From CAZJFH01 sp964545205 (GTDB taxonomy: Bacteria; Pseudomonadota; Alphaproteobacteria; Rhodospirillales; Magnetospirillaceae): DNA of 64,000 bases. The position numbers were made by a program, and so were the translations under genes. Shown here in pieces: positions 9,309 through 17,950 of this stretch. The stretch covers positions 1-64,000 of the forward strand of contig CAZJFH010000005.1 in the NCBI GenBank assembly GCA_964545205.1. The letters run 5' to 3'. Position 1 is the stretch's first letter. The number at the start of each line of letters is the position of its first letter. Under the pieces are notes generated by a model. The model ran no database searches, had not been told where the DNA came from, and saw only the letters and a list, made by a program, of their open reading frames with translations.

Positions 9309-10070
9309 ATGGGCGACGCACCGAAACTCAGGCTCCACACCGCCGCCGACCTCGGCCCCGGCGCCCGCGTCGCCGCCACCCCGGCGCAGAGCCACTACCT
9401 GCTGCGGGTCATGCGCGCCGGGCCGGGCACGCCGGTCGCGCTGTTCAACGGCCGCGACGGCGAATGGCTGGCCGAGATCGCGGCCGCCGGCAAGCGCGAC
9501 TGCACGCTGGCGGTCGGCGCGCGGCTGCGCGCGCAGCGCCCCGAGCCCGATCTGTGGCTGCTGTTCGCGCCGCTCAAGGGGCCGCGCCTCGATTTCGTCG
9601 TCGAGAAGGCGACCGAGCTCGGCGTCTCGGCGCTGTGGCCGGTCTTCACCCGCCGCACCGTGGTCACCCGCGTCAATCCCGAGCGCATGACCGCCAACGT
9701 CGTCGAGGCCGCCGAGCAGTGCGAGCGGCTCACGCTGCCGCGGCTGATCGAGGCGGCGCCGCTGGAGCGCGCGCTGGCGGACTGGCCGCAGGGCCGGCGG
9801 CTGCTGGTCCTCGACGAGACCGGCACCGGCACGCCCATCGCCGAGGCCGCCACTACACTTTCGGCAGAGCCGTGCGCCGTGCTGAGCGGACCTGAAGGAG
9901 GTTTCGCAGAATCGGAACTTGACGCTCTGCGGCGTCTGCCGTTTGTTAGCCTGATCGGACTGGGCCCCCGCATCCTGCGCGCCGACACCGCCGCCCTGGC
10001 GGCGCTGGCATGCTGGCAGGCGTGGCGCGGCGACTGGCGCCAGCCGCCCGCGTTCCGGTCCGGTGCCTGA
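9309..10070 (+). CDS. rsmE: 16S rRNA (uracil1498-N3)-methyltransferase RsmE
   Basis: SPOUT-family (knotted) methyltransferase, 253 aa, methylating N3 of U1498 in 16S rRNA. An N-terminal PUA-like domain (HYLLRVMRAGPGTPVALFNGRDGEWLAEI) is followed by the SPOUT domain with KATELGVSALWPVFTRRTVV, the motif GPEGGFAESELDALR and the C-terminal LGPRILRADTAALAAL, all characteristic of RsmE. The start is the ATG just before the conserved MGDAPKLRLH; an upstream extension of the frame overlaps the ubiA start and is ignored. gshA begins 18 bases downstream, so the two are probably co-transcribed. Confidence 0.93.
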   Translation: MGDAPKLRLHTAADLGPGARVAATPAQSHYLLRVMRAGPGTPVALFNGRDGEWLAEIAAAGKRDCTLAVGARLRAQRPEPDLWLLFAPLKGPRLDFVVEKATELGVSALWPVFTRRTVVTRVNPERMTANVVEAAEQCERLTLPRLIEAAPLERALADWPQGRRLLVLDETGTGTPIAEAATTLSAEPCAVLSGPEGGFAESELDALRRLPFVSLIGLGPRILRADTAALAALACWQAWRGDWRQPPAFRSGA

Positions 10071-10088
10071 CCCATTTCCGAGGTCTTC

Positions 10089-11456
10089 ATGTCCGCATAT
10101 GCGCAGCCGGCCGGCGAGCCGATCACCAGCAAGACCCAGCTGGTGGAATACCTGGAGTCGGGCTGCAAGCCGCGCGACACCTGGTTGATCGGCACCGAGC
10201 ACGAGAAGTTCTGCTACACGCTCGACGACGCCAAGCCGCTGCCCTACGACGGCCCGCGCGGCATCCGCGCCGTGCTCGAGGCGCTGACCGGCTTCGGCTG
10301 GCGGCCGATCTTCGAGGGCGGCAACATCATCGCCCTGGTCGACGACACCGGCGCCAACATCAGCCTGGAGCCCGGCGGCCAGCTGGAACTGTCGGGCGCG
10401 CCGCTGTCCGACATCCACCAGACCTGCCGCGAGGTCACCAAGCATCTGCGCCAGTGCAAGCAGATCGGATCGTCCCTCGACATCGCCTTCCTCGGCATGG
10501 GCTTCACCCCGAAATGGTCGCGCGACGAGATGCCGTGGATGCCCAAGGGCCGCTACGGCATCATGCGCGACTACATGCCCAAGCGCGGCCAGCTCGGCCT
10601 CGACATGATGCTGCGCACCTGCACCGTGCAGGTGAACCTCGACTTCGGCTCCGAAGCCGACATGGTGCGCAAGTTCCGGGTCTCGCTGGCGCTGCAGCCG
10701 CTGGCCACCGCGCTGTGGGCGTCGTCGCCGTTCGTCGAGGGCAAGCCGTCAGGATTTTTGTCCTATCGGAGCCACATCTGGACCGACACCGACCCCGACC
10801 GCTGCGGCGTGCCGGGCTTCGTGTTCGAGGACGGCATGGGCTTCGAGCGCTACGTCGACTACGCGCTCGACGTGCCGATGTACTTCGTCTACCGCGACGG
10901 CCGCTACATCGACGCCTCGGGCCAGTCGTTCCGCGATTTCATGGACGGCCGCCTGCCGGCGCTGCCCGGCGAGCGCCCGAGCATCGGCGACTGGGCCGAC
11001 CACCTGACGACGCTATTTCCCGAGGTGCGCATGAAGCGCTATCTCGAGATGCGCGGCGCCGACGGCGGGCCGTGGCGCCGGCTGTGCGCGCTGCCGGCGT
11101 TCTGGGCCGGGCTGCTCTACGACGGCCCGACGCTCGACGCCGCCTGGGACATGGTCAAGGACTGGACGACCGAGGAGCATCTGCGGCTGCGCGCCGAGGT
11201 GCCGCGGCTGGGCCTGCGCACGCCGTTCCGCGACGGCACCGTGCAGGACGTCGCCCGGCGGGTGCTGGCGCTGGCCCGCGAGGGGCTGGCGGCGCGCGAC
11301 CGGCTCAACGACCAGGGCCGCGACGAGCGCATCTTCCTGGACACCCTGTGCCACGCCGCCGAGACCGGCGTCACCCCGGCCGACGAGCTGCTGCAGGCCT
11401 ATCACGGCCGCTGGAACGGCTCGGTCGACCCGATCTTCCGCGAATACGCCTACTGA
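10089..11456 (+). CDS. gshA: Glutamate-cysteine ligase (plant/alphaproteobacterial type)
   Basis: First enzyme of glutathione synthesis, joining glutamate and cysteine with ATP. 455 aa, the usual length for the plant-type family found in alphaproteobacteria and beta relatives. Conserved features include [10 protein letters not shown] at the N-terminus, [29 protein letters not shown] in the substrate region, LGMGFTPKW and [13 protein letters not shown]. It follows rsmE closely and precedes the chorismate-mutase gene by 12 bases, forming a three-gene forward block. Confidence 0.93.
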   Translation: MSAYAQPAGEPITSKTQLVEYLESGCKPRDTWLIGTEHEKFCYTLDDAKPLPYDGPRGIRAVLEALTGFGWRPIFEGGNIIALVDDTGANISLEPGGQLELSGAPLSDIHQTCREVTKHLRQCKQIGSSLDIAFLGMGFTPKWSRDEMPWMPKGRYGIMRDYMPKRGQLGLDMMLRTCTVQVNLDFGSEADMVRKFRVSLALQPLATALWASSPFVEGKPSGFLSYRSHIWTDTDPDRCGVPGFVFEDGMGFERYVDYALDVPMYFVYRDGRYIDASGQSFRDFMDGRLPALPGERPSIGDWADHLTTLFPEVRMKRYLEMRGADGGPWRRLCALPAFWAGLLYDGPTLDAAWDMVKDWTTEEHLRLRAEVPRLGLRTPFRDGTVQDVARRVLALAREGLAARDRLNDQGRDERIFLDTLCHAAETGVTPADELLQAYHGRWNGSVDPIFREYAY

Positions 11457-11468
11457 ACCGAGGAAATC

Positions 11469-11765
11469 ATGATCGACTGCCGCAGCATCGACGAGGTCCG
11501 CGAGCACATCGACCGCATCGATTCGCGGATCGTGCAGCTGCTCGCCGAGCGCGCCTTCTACGTCGAGCAGGCCGCCAAGTTCAAGACCGACAAGCACGCC
11601 GTCCTGGTGCCCGAGCGCATGGAGCAGATCGTGCTCCGGGTGCGCCACCTGGCCGTCGAAGAAGGAATGGACCCCGACGTGGCCGAAAAGATATATCGCA
11701 CAATCCTCGACGCCTTCGTCATGCACGAGACAAAGGTATGGGATAAGGTGCACGACAAAAAGTGA
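11469..11765 (+). CDS. Chorismate mutase (AroQ type)
   Basis: Stand-alone, all-helical AroQ-class chorismate mutase of 98 aa, converting chorismate to prephenate for phenylalanine and tyrosine. The pattern IDRIDSRIVQLLAERAFYVEQAAKFK near residues 15-40, the conserved RMEQIVLRVRHLAVEEGMDP and EKIYRTILDAFVMHE match the short AroQ family. No prephenate dehydratase domain is attached. It is cytoplasmic (no signal peptide) and follows gshA within 12 bases. Related short AroQ enzymes (isochorismate-pyruvate lyase, PchB) share the fold, but context gives no siderophore or salicylate genes. Confidence 0.85.
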   Translation: MIDCRSIDEVREHIDRIDSRIVQLLAERAFYVEQAAKFKTDKHAVLVPERMEQIVLRVRHLAVEEGMDPDVAEKIYRTILDAFVMHETKVWDKVHDKK

Positions 11766-11855
11766 TGGGCTTTATTACCGTCCGACCCAAAGACACGTAA
11801 GGCAACTTTTACGCCCGCCCACAGAATACGGCCAGAACCCGCCCAATTCCGGGAA

Positions 11856-11871
11856 TGGCACACCTGTTGCT
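11856..11871 (+). promoter_or_regulatory. Sigma-54 (RpoN) promoter of the PEP-CTERM gene
   Basis: TGGCACACCTGTTGCT matches the -24/-12 consensus (TGGCAC-N5-TTGCW), with GG and GC exactly 12 bases apart. Transcription would begin near 11882 and give a leader of about 45 bases before the start codon. In PEP-CTERM systems of other bacteria, sigma-54 promoters driven by a PrsK/PrsR pair are known upstream of such genes; no such pair is in this window. Confidence 0.8.
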
Positions 11872-11927
11872 GAGGTCAGATCGCTCGATCGAAGGAGCGG
11901 ATTTAACCAGTGCAACAGGAGAGTCTC

Positions 11928-12641
11928 ATGAATAGCGTCACCAAGGGCATTGCCGTCGCCGCCATCGCCATCGCCGCCCAGGCCGGCGTCGCCCACGCCG
12001 CGCCGTTCACCCTCGACAGCGATGCCGAATTCGGCACCTGGGCTGCGGACAACAGCTTCAGCAAGCTGTTCGGCGGCAATGTGCGTTGGGGCAACGGCGC
12101 CGAGAACGGCGACTGGGAATTCTCGGTCGTCGACGGCAGCGACATGCCGGTCGACCAGCAGCAGCACGCCTGGGGCGAGGGCGACAACGAGCACACCTCG
12201 AGCTTCTACTTCAACGCCAACACCGGCGACGCCACCCTGTCGCTGGGCGGCATCGGCCAGTCGGACGGCAACTTCTTCGAGGCGATGCCGAACACCCTGT
12301 TCCTGCGCGCCGCCGAGAACATGGACCAGACGGCGGCGATGCTCGACAACATCCTGATCGAGTTCGCCGACGACACCGCGATCAACCTGGGCAGCCTGAT
12401 CGGCGACTCCGACGCCCAGTGGATCGGCTACGTCGATCCGCGCCTGGCGATGGGCTTCTCGGTCACCACCCAGTCGGCGCTGATCGACGGCGGCAAGACC
12501 GGCAGGGGCTCGCGTCCGATGTACCAGTACAAGGTCGGCATCTCCGAGGTCACCGATGTTCCCGAGCCGGCCTCGATCGGCCTGATGGCCGCCGGCCTGA
12601 TCGGCGCCGGCGTGCTGCGCCGCCGCGCCCGCAAGGCGTGA
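11928..12641 (+). CDS. PEP-CTERM sorting domain-containing exported protein
   Basis: 237 aa. Signal peptide ending in AGVAHA at about residue 24, a body with no cysteines rich in Asp/Asn/Gly, and a C-terminal sorting signal: VPEPASIGLMAAGLIGAGVLRRRARKA (VPEP motif, hydrophobic helix, Arg-rich tail). Such proteins are recognised by an exosortase (EpsH/XrtA type) that cuts at the motif and hands the protein to the cell surface or exopolysaccharide matrix. The exosortase must be elsewhere. The ATG with an AGGAG ribosome site was chosen; a codon 18 bases upstream lacks one. The sigma-54 promoter lies just upstream. The body was not assigned to a known domain. Confidence 0.85.
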   Translation: MNSVTKGIAVAAIAIAAQAGVAHAAPFTLDSDAEFGTWAADNSFSKLFGGNVRWGNGAENGDWEFSVVDGSDMPVDQQQHAWGEGDNEHTSSFYFNANTGDATLSLGGIGQSDGNFFEAMPNTLFLRAAENMDQTAAMLDNILIEFADDTAINLGSLIGDSDAQWIGYVDPRLAMGFSVTTQSALIDGGKTGRGSRPMYQYKVGISEVTDVPEPASIGLMAAGLIGAGVLRRRARKA

Positions 12642-12665
12642 TCAGCGCTCGGTTCGATCCGCGAA

Positions 12666-12695
12666 GGGGGAAGCCGTCGGGCGGCGGCTTCCCCC
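12666..12695. terminator. Hairpin between the PEP-CTERM gene and cobK
   Basis: Perfect 11-bp stem GGGGGAAGCCG / CGGCTTCCCCC with an 8-base loop, lying between the ends of two convergent genes. It can act in both directions. Confidence 0.6.
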
Positions 12696-12702
12696 AGCCG
12701 CG

Positions 12703-13440
12703 TCAGCCAAGCACCCGACGGATCCAGTCCACCGCCTCGGCGACGGCCTCGGCCGTCTCGCCCGGCTGCGGCGGCGGCCGGCGGATCATCAGCACCGGAA
12801 TGTTGCGCGCGCGCGCCGCCAGCAGCTTGGCGACGGTGGCGCGCCCGCCGCTGGCCTTGGTCACCAGCACGTCGATGTCGTGCGCCCGCATCAGGTCGGC
12901 CTCGTCCTCGACCGTGAACGGCCCGCGCCCGAGCACGACCGCGTGCGCCGGCAGCGCCAGCGGCCCCGGCGGCGGCTCGACCAGCCGCACCAGGAACCAC
13001 GGGCCGAAACAGGTGGCGAACGGCGCCAGACTGCCGGCGCCGACGGTCAGGAAGGCGCGGCGCCCCAGGGCCGGCAGCCATGCCGCGGCGGCCGCCGCGT
13101 CCCCGGTCTCGATCCAGTTGTCGCCCGGCTGCGCCCGCCACTCCGGCCGCAGCAGCTGCAGGCGCGGCACGCCGGCCTCGGCGCAGGCGGCGCGCGCGTT
13201 GGCCGAGATCGCGGTGGCGAACGGATGCGTGGCGTCGACCAGCGCGGCGATCTCGCGCTCGCGCAGATAGGCCGCGAGGCCGGCGGCGCCGCCGAAGCCG
13301 CCGACGCGGTCGCCCCTGGCGGCGCTGGTGCGTCCGGCCACCGAGACCACGATGTCCAGTTCCGGCAGCGCCGCGCCGGCGGCGGCCGAGAGCGCGGCGG
13401 CGTCGCCGGTGCCGCCGAGAATGAGCACGCGCCTAGGCAT
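12703..13440 (-). CDS. cobK: Precorrin-6A reductase CobK
   Basis: NAD(P)H-dependent reductase of the corrin ring (precorrin-6A/cobalt-precorrin-6A reductase, CbiJ/CobK family), 245 aa. The N-terminus RVLILGGTGDAAALS is the dinucleotide-binding start typical of the family; VDATHPFATAISANARAAC and the C-terminal DVLVTKASGGRATVAKLLAARARNIPVLMIRRP are further signatures. Its first 8 bases overlap the end of cbiD, so translation is coupled. With cobA divergent on the other side, this is a small corrin-ring outpost away from any larger cob cluster in view. Confidence 0.9.
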   Translation of the reverse strand: MPRRVLILGGTGDAAALSAAAGAALPELDIVVSVAGRTSAARGDRVGGFGGAAGLAAYLREREIAALVDATHPFATAISANARAACAEAGVPRLQLLRPEWRAQPGDNWIETGDAAAAAAWLPALGRRAFLTVGAGSLAPFATCFGPWFLVRLVEPPPGPLALPAHAVVLGRGPFTVEDEADLMRAHDIDVLVTKASGGRATVAKLLAARARNIPVLMIRRPPPQPGETAEAVAEAVDWIRRVLG

Positions 13441-14497
13441 GGCCGATCAGCCGTCCCGAGCGGTCGAACACGGCGACGTCGATCGCCACGTCGCCGGCGG
13501 CCACCGCCCGCGCCGCCTCGCGCGCCCGCCGCGCCACCGCGTCGCCCAGCGGCAGTTCGCCGGCCAGGGCCAGCACCTGGGCCGCCGAGCCGGCGTCTTG
13601 CGCCCGCGCCACGGTGTCGGCCGGCGCCCCCAGCTCCGCCAGCAGCCCGGCCAGGAAGCCGGCGTCGACCGACGAGCGCGACGAATGCAGGTCCAGCGCG
13701 CCGGCGGCCAGCTTGGTCAGCTTGGCGAAGCCGCCGGCGATGGTCAGCCGCGGCACGGGATGCGACCGCATGTACTTGAGCAGCGCCCCGGCCATGTCGC
13801 CCATGTCGATCAGCGCCGTCTCCGGCAGATGGTGCAGCCGCCGCACGGCCGCCTCGGAGGTCTTGCCGGTGGCGCCGGCGAGGTGCGTCAGCCCGGCGGC
13901 CCGGGCGACGTCGACGCCGCGATGGATCGAATGCACCCAGGCGGCGCAGGAATACGGAATGACGACGCCGGTGGTGCCGAGCACCGACAGGCCGCCGCGA
14001 ATGCCCAGGCGCGGATTCATCGTTCGCGCCGCCAGCGCCGCGCCGCCGGGGATCGAGACGGTCACCGTGACGTCGGCGGCGCGCCCGTGGCGGGCGGCCA
14101 CGGCGGCGAGGTTGTCGGCGATCATCGCCCGCGGCGCCGGGTTGATGGCCGGCTCGCCGACGGGCAGCGGCAGCCCCGGCAGGGTCACGGTGCCGACGCC
14201 CTCGCCGGCGCGGAACCCGACGCCGGAGCCGGCGGCCGCCCACGCCACCGCGGCGAGAATCTCGGCGCCGTGGGTGATGTCGGGGTCGTCGCCGGCATCC
14301 TTGACGACGCCGGCGGTGGCGACGCCGTGCGCGATCTCGGCCCGCGACAGCGCGAAGGCGGGCGACAGCCCGCGCGGCAGCGCGATCGTGACCGGGTCGG
14401 GGAAGCGGCCGGTCAGCAACGCCTCGAACGCCGCCGCGGCGGCGGCGGTCGCGCACGCGCCGGTGGTCCATCCGTGGCGCAAGTTCCTTTCCGTCAT
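13433..14497 (-). CDS. cbiD: Cobalt-precorrin-5B C1-methyltransferase CbiD
   Basis: SAM-dependent methylation at C1 of the corrin ring, normally a step of the anaerobic (early cobalt insertion) route. 354 aa, as usual for CbiD. Signatures: N-terminal LRHGWTTGACATAAAAAAFEALLTG, GGDPDITHGAEI-like region (DDPDITHGAEILAAV), GLPLPVGEPAINPAPRAMI, and GGLSVLGTTGVVIPYSCAAWVHSI. The ATG at 14497 precedes the conserved start by four codons. It is divergent from cobA across 47 bases, too short for a cobalamin riboswitch, and none is visible. Confidence 0.92.
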   Translation of the reverse strand: MTERNLRHGWTTGACATAAAAAAFEALLTGRFPDPVTIALPRGLSPAFALSRAEIAHGVATAGVVKDAGDDPDITHGAEILAAVAWAAAGSGVGFRAGEGVGTVTLPGLPLPVGEPAINPAPRAMIADNLAAVAARHGRAADVTVTVSIPGGAALAARTMNPRLGIRGGLSVLGTTGVVIPYSCAAWVHSIHRGVDVARAAGLTHLAGATGKTSEAAVRRLHHLPETALIDMGDMAGALLKYMRSHPVPRLTIAGGFAKLTKLAAGALDLHSSRSSVDAGFLAGLLAELGAPADTVARAQDAGSAAQVLALAGELPLGDAVARRAREAARAVAAGDVAIDVAVFDRSGRLIGHA

Positions 14498-14544
14498 GCG
14501 GCCAATGTAGCGGCAGCCTTGCCCGCCCGCTATAGTGCGCCGCG

Positions 14545-15348
14545 ATGAACGACGACACGATCCAAATGCCCGATTTCGCCGCCGGCTCGGTGTGGCTGGT
14601 CGGCGCCGGCCCCGGCGACCCCGCCCTGCTGACCCTGCTCGCCGCGCACGCCCTGCGCCACGCCGACGCCATCGTCGCCGACGCGCTGGTCGATCCGCGC
14701 ATCAAGGCGCTGGCCCGGCCCGACGCGCGGATCGAGGAGATGGGCAAGCGCGGCGGCCGGCCGTCGCCCAAACAGCCCGAGATCACGGCGCGGCTGATCG
14801 CGCTGGCGCGGCAGGGGCTGCGGGTGCTGCGGCTGAAGGGCGGCGACCCGTTCGTGTTCGGCCGCGGCGCCGAGGAGGCGCTGGCGCTGGCCGACGCCGG
14901 CGTCGCGTTCCGGATCGTGCCCGGCATCTCGTCCGGCGTCGGCGGCCTGGCCTATGCCGGCATTCCGGTCACCACGCGCGACACCAACGCGGCGGTGACC
15001 TTCCTGACCGGGCACGACGCCAGCGGCAAGGCGCCCGCGCACGACTGGGCGGCGCTGGCGCGCATGCCGGTGCTGGTGTTCTACATGGCGCTGCGCCAGC
15101 TCGAGACGGTGGCGCGCGAACTGCTCGCCCACGGCCGGCCGGCCGACGAGCCGGTCGCCCTGGTCAGCCGCGCCGCGACCGACCACCAGCACGTCTTCGA
15201 GACCACGCTGGGCCGGCTGGCCGCCGACGCCGGGACCGCCTGCGTCGAACCGCCGGCGCTGCTGGTCATCGGCGCCGTGGTGCCGCTGCGCCACCGGCTG
15301 GACTGGCTGGCGGCGGCGGTCACGCCGCCGGAATCCGGGGCGCCCTGA
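14545..15348 (+). CDS. cobA: Uroporphyrinogen-III C-methyltransferase CobA
   Basis: Forms precorrin-2 from uroporphyrinogen III by two SAM-dependent methylations, the entry step to cobalamin and sirohaem. 267 aa, without the CysG dehydrogenase/chelatase domains. Signatures: VWLVGAGPGDPALLTLLAAHAL at the N-terminus, YEEMGKRGG-like IEEMGKRGGRPSPKQ, LRLKGGDPFVFGRGAEEA, and the central VPGISSGVGGLAYAGIPVTTRD. A TATAGT box near 14531 is close to the start, so its promoter overlaps that of cbiD. Possible alternative users of precorrin-2 (sirohaem) cannot be excluded. Confidence 0.93.
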   Translation: MNDDTIQMPDFAAGSVWLVGAGPGDPALLTLLAAHALRHADAIVADALVDPRIKALARPDARIEEMGKRGGRPSPKQPEITARLIALARQGLRVLRLKGGDPFVFGRGAEEALALADAGVAFRIVPGISSGVGGLAYAGIPVTTRDTNAAVTFLTGHDASGKAPAHDWAALARMPVLVFYMALRQLETVARELLAHGRPADEPVALVSRAATDHQHVFETTLGRLAADAGTACVEPPALLVIGAVVPLRHRLDWLAAAVTPPESGAP

Positions 15349-15779
15349 CGGCGCGCGGCGGCAGGCCGCGGCGGGGGTGACATAGACCGGGCCGGCGTCG
15401 CGACACGCCCCCGGCCGCCCGTTCCGATGGCCGCGGCGCCGCGCGTAATGTCGGTCATTCCCGCAAAATGCCTTCTAATCGCGATCCGGGTTTGGTACGG
15501 TCCGGGGACTGGCTTGACAAATCGATGCCGCGCAGCCGCCGAATCCATGGCAAGTCGGCTTGGATCGGTGCTGCGTGCGTGTCGTCGACGATTTGGAGCG
15601 AATACAGGTGTCGGAGCAAGGCGCCAGCAGCAAGTAATGTCCCTCCCGCGTGATCCACATCGCCATGCCGCCGAGAGCCTTGGCGAGTCGTTTCCACTCC
15701 ACGCCGCGCCTCGCTCCCTGTCCACCGATTCCCGCCGCCGCGGCCGCCGGCCCGGCGGCTGAAACCGTCCGAGGAAGGC
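15349..15779. other. 431-base intergenic region before proV
   Basis: No gene that I can support. The first part is very G+C-rich; the middle (15460-15640) has a more neutral composition and contains a TTGACA at 15514, without a convincing -10 box. Just before the proV ribosome site (GAGGAAGG) is a short hairpin (GCCGCC-GGCCC-GGCGGC, 15743-15759). The proV promoter should lie here. A frame of 111 codons from 15427 has no recognisable protein features and is ignored. Confidence 0.5.
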
Positions 15780-16976
15780 ATGGCCGCGAAAATAACCACC
15801 AACGGCGTCACCAAGATCTTCGGACCGCATCCCGACAAGGCGCTGCGAATGCTGGAGGACGGGCTGGGCAAGGACGAGATCTTCGCCAAGACCGGCACCA
15901 CCGTCGGCGTCCAGGGCGCCAGCTTCGAGGTCGAGAACGGCGAGGTGTTCGTGGTGATGGGCCTGTCGGGCTCGGGCAAGTCGACCCTGATCCGGCTGCT
16001 CAACCGGCTGATCGAACCGACCGCCGGCGAGATCCTGATCGACGGCCGCGACATCACCCGGCTGTCGCAGCGCGAGCTGATCGCGCTGCGCCGGCGCGAC
16101 CTCGGCATGGTGTTCCAGTCCTTCGCCCTGATGCCGCATCTGAAGGTGTGGGAGAACGCGGCCTTCGGGCTCGACGTCGCCGGAGTCGACCTGCGCACGC
16201 GCCGCGACAAGGCGCAGGCGGCGCTGGAGGCGGTCGGTCTCGGCGCCCACGCCGAGAGCCGGCCGGACGAGCTCTCGGGGGGCATGCAGCAGCGCGTCGG
16301 CCTGGCCCGGGCGCTGGCCAACGAACCGTCGGTGCTGCTGATGGACGAGGCGTTCTCGGCGCTCGACCCCCTGATCCGCACCGAGATGCAGGACGAACTG
16401 CTGCGGCTGCAGGCCGAGCACCAGCGCACCATCGTCTTCATCAGCCACGACCTCGACGAGGCGATCCGCATCGGCGACCGCCTGGCGATCATGGAGGGCG
16501 GGCGCATCGTCCAGGTCGGCCGCCCCGACGAGATCCTCAAGCACCCGGCCAACGACTACGTGCGCTCGTTCTTCCGCAACATCGACGTCACCAAGATCCT
16601 CACCGCCGGCGACATCGCGCGGCGCGACCAGGTGACGCTGATCCGCCACACCGGCGAAGGGCCGCGCGCCGCCGTGCGGGCGCTGCGCGAGCGCGACCGC
16701 GAGTTCGGCTACGTCCAGGACGCGCGCAAGCGCTTCCACGGCGTCGTCTCGGTCGACACGCTGCTGGCCTCGATCGATCGCGGCAACGGCGGCGCCTCGC
16801 TCGACGACGCGCTGATCCCGGACGTGCAGCCGATCGCCGCCGAGCTGCCGATGGACGAGGTGCTGGCCCGCGTCGCGGCGGCGCCCTATCCGCTGCCGGT
16901 CGTCGACGGCGAGGGCCGCTATCTGGGCGCGATCTCGAAGACCGCCTATCTCGAAACCCTGGGACGGACCCGCTGA
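15780..16976 (+). CDS. proV: Glycine betaine/proline ABC transporter, ATP-binding protein ProV
   Basis: ATPase of an osmolyte importer (ProU/OpuA type), 398 aa. Walker [10 protein letters not shown] near residue 63, Q-loop around [14 protein letters not shown] signature [15 protein letters not shown], Walker [14 protein letters not shown], and a C-terminal CBS-like pair (residues about 280-398) which in OpuA-type proteins senses ionic strength. The N-terminal extension [23 protein letters not shown] is typical of ProV. It is followed by the permease 1 base after its stop and by the binding protein, giving a proVWX operon. Confidence 0.93.
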   Translation: MAAKITTNGVTKIFGPHPDKALRMLEDGLGKDEIFAKTGTTVGVQGASFEVENGEVFVVMGLSGSGKSTLIRLLNRLIEPTAGEILIDGRDITRLSQRELIALRRRDLGMVFQSFALMPHLKVWENAAFGLDVAGVDLRTRRDKAQAALEAVGLGAHAESRPDELSGGMQQRVGLARALANEPSVLLMDEAFSALDPLIRTEMQDELLRLQAEHQRTIVFISHDLDEAIRIGDRLAIMEGGRIVQVGRPDEILKHPANDYVRSFFRNIDVTKILTAGDIARRDQVTLIRHTGEGPRAAVRALRERDREFGYVQDARKRFHGVVSVDTLLASIDRGNGGASLDDALIPDVQPIAAELPMDEVLARVAAAPYPLPVVDGEGRYLGAISKTAYLETLGRTR

Positions 16977-16977
16977 G

Positions 16978-17907
16978 ATGAAATTCGAGCTTCCGCTGGG
17001 CGACTGGATCGAGTGGCTGGTCGAGTTCCTGCTCGACAACGCGCAATGGCTGTTCGACGGCATCGACGCGGCGATCGGCGCCCTGACCGACGGCACCGAG
17101 GTGGCGCTGACCTCGGTGCCGGGCCTGGCGCTGGGGGCGCTGTTCGTGCTGATCGGGCTGTGGCGGGTCGGCTGGCGCTTCGCCGTCTTCACGGCGGCGT
17201 CGCTGGTGGTCGTCGCCGGCCTCGGGCTGTGGGACCCGACGGTCGAGACCCTGGCCCTGGTGATCAGCGCCACCGCCGTCGCGCTGATGATCGGCATCCC
17301 GCTGGGCATCTGGGCGGCGCGCAACGACCGCGTCGAGCAGGTGGTGCGGCCGGTGCTCGACCTGATGCAGACGATGCCGGCCTTCGTCTACCTGATTCCG
17401 GCGGCGATGTTCTTCGGATTGGGCCGGGTTCCCGGCGCCATCGCCACGATCATCTTCGCGATGCCGCCGGCGGTGCGGCTGACCAACCTGGGCATCCGCC
17501 AGGTGCCGCGCGAGCTGGTCGAGGCCGGACTGGCCTTCGGCTGCACCAGCCGCCAGCTGCTGTTCAAGGTCCAGATGCCGACCGCGCTGCCGTCGATCAT
17601 GGCCGGCATCAACCAGACCATCATGCTGTCGCTGTCGATGGTGGTGATCGCCTCGATGATCGGCGCCGGCGGCCTCGGCGACCAGGTGCTGCGGGGCATC
17701 CAGCGCCTCGACGTCGGCCTCGGCTTCGAGGGCGGCCTGGCGGTGGTGATCCTGGCGATCCTGCTCGACCGGCTGACCCAGAGCTTCGGCGCGCCGCGGC
17801 CGCGGGGGCGCCTGCGCGACCTGATCGGCCGCTGGCGCGGCGAAACCCGCCCGGCCGCCGGGGCGGAAGGCGATTCCGGCGCCGCGCGGCCCGCCGAGGC
17901 GAAGTGA
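16978..17907 (+). CDS. proW: Glycine betaine/proline ABC transporter permease ProW
   Basis: Inner-membrane permease, 309 aa. An N-terminal cytoplasmic/first-helix stretch (LPLGDWIEWLVEFLLDN) is followed by about six hydrophobic helices and the permease signature NLGIRQVPRELVEAGLAFGCTSRQLLFKVQMPTALPSIMAGINQTIMLSLSMVVIASMIGAGGLG, matching the EAA-loop and downstream helix of ProW. The C-terminus is Arg/Ala-rich and hydrophilic. It starts 1 base after proV and precedes proX by 43 bases, which carry the ribosome site AAAGGAAAC. Confidence 0.93.
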   Translation: MKFELPLGDWIEWLVEFLLDNAQWLFDGIDAAIGALTDGTEVALTSVPGLALGALFVLIGLWRVGWRFAVFTAASLVVVAGLGLWDPTVETLALVISATAVALMIGIPLGIWAARNDRVEQVVRPVLDLMQTMPAFVYLIPAAMFFGLGRVPGAIATIIFAMPPAVRLTNLGIRQVPRELVEAGLAFGCTSRQLLFKVQMPTALPSIMAGINQTIMLSLSMVVIASMIGAGGLGDQVLRGIQRLDVGLGFEGGLAVVILAILLDRLTQSFGAPRPRGRLRDLIGRWRGETRPAAGAEGDSGAARPAEAK

Positions 17908-17950
17908 TTCACCCAGCCGTCATTGTTTCAGTCGAGAAAGGAAACCCCCG

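Noticed and set aside
7704..10445. 913-codon minus-strand frame spanning methyltransferase, ubiA and rsmE antisense
   Set aside because: Only the last 214 codons are a real protein. The rest is noise that happens to lack stops.
14498..14544. Cobalamin riboswitch in the cbiD/cobA gap
   Set aside because: 47 bases is too short and no B12-box sequence is present.
15514..15540. TTGACA as proV promoter
   Set aside because: No recognisable -10 hexamer at 16-18 bases; kept only as a remark.
15427..15762. 111-codon frame in the gap before proV
   Set aside because: No ribosome site, no domain and irregular composition.
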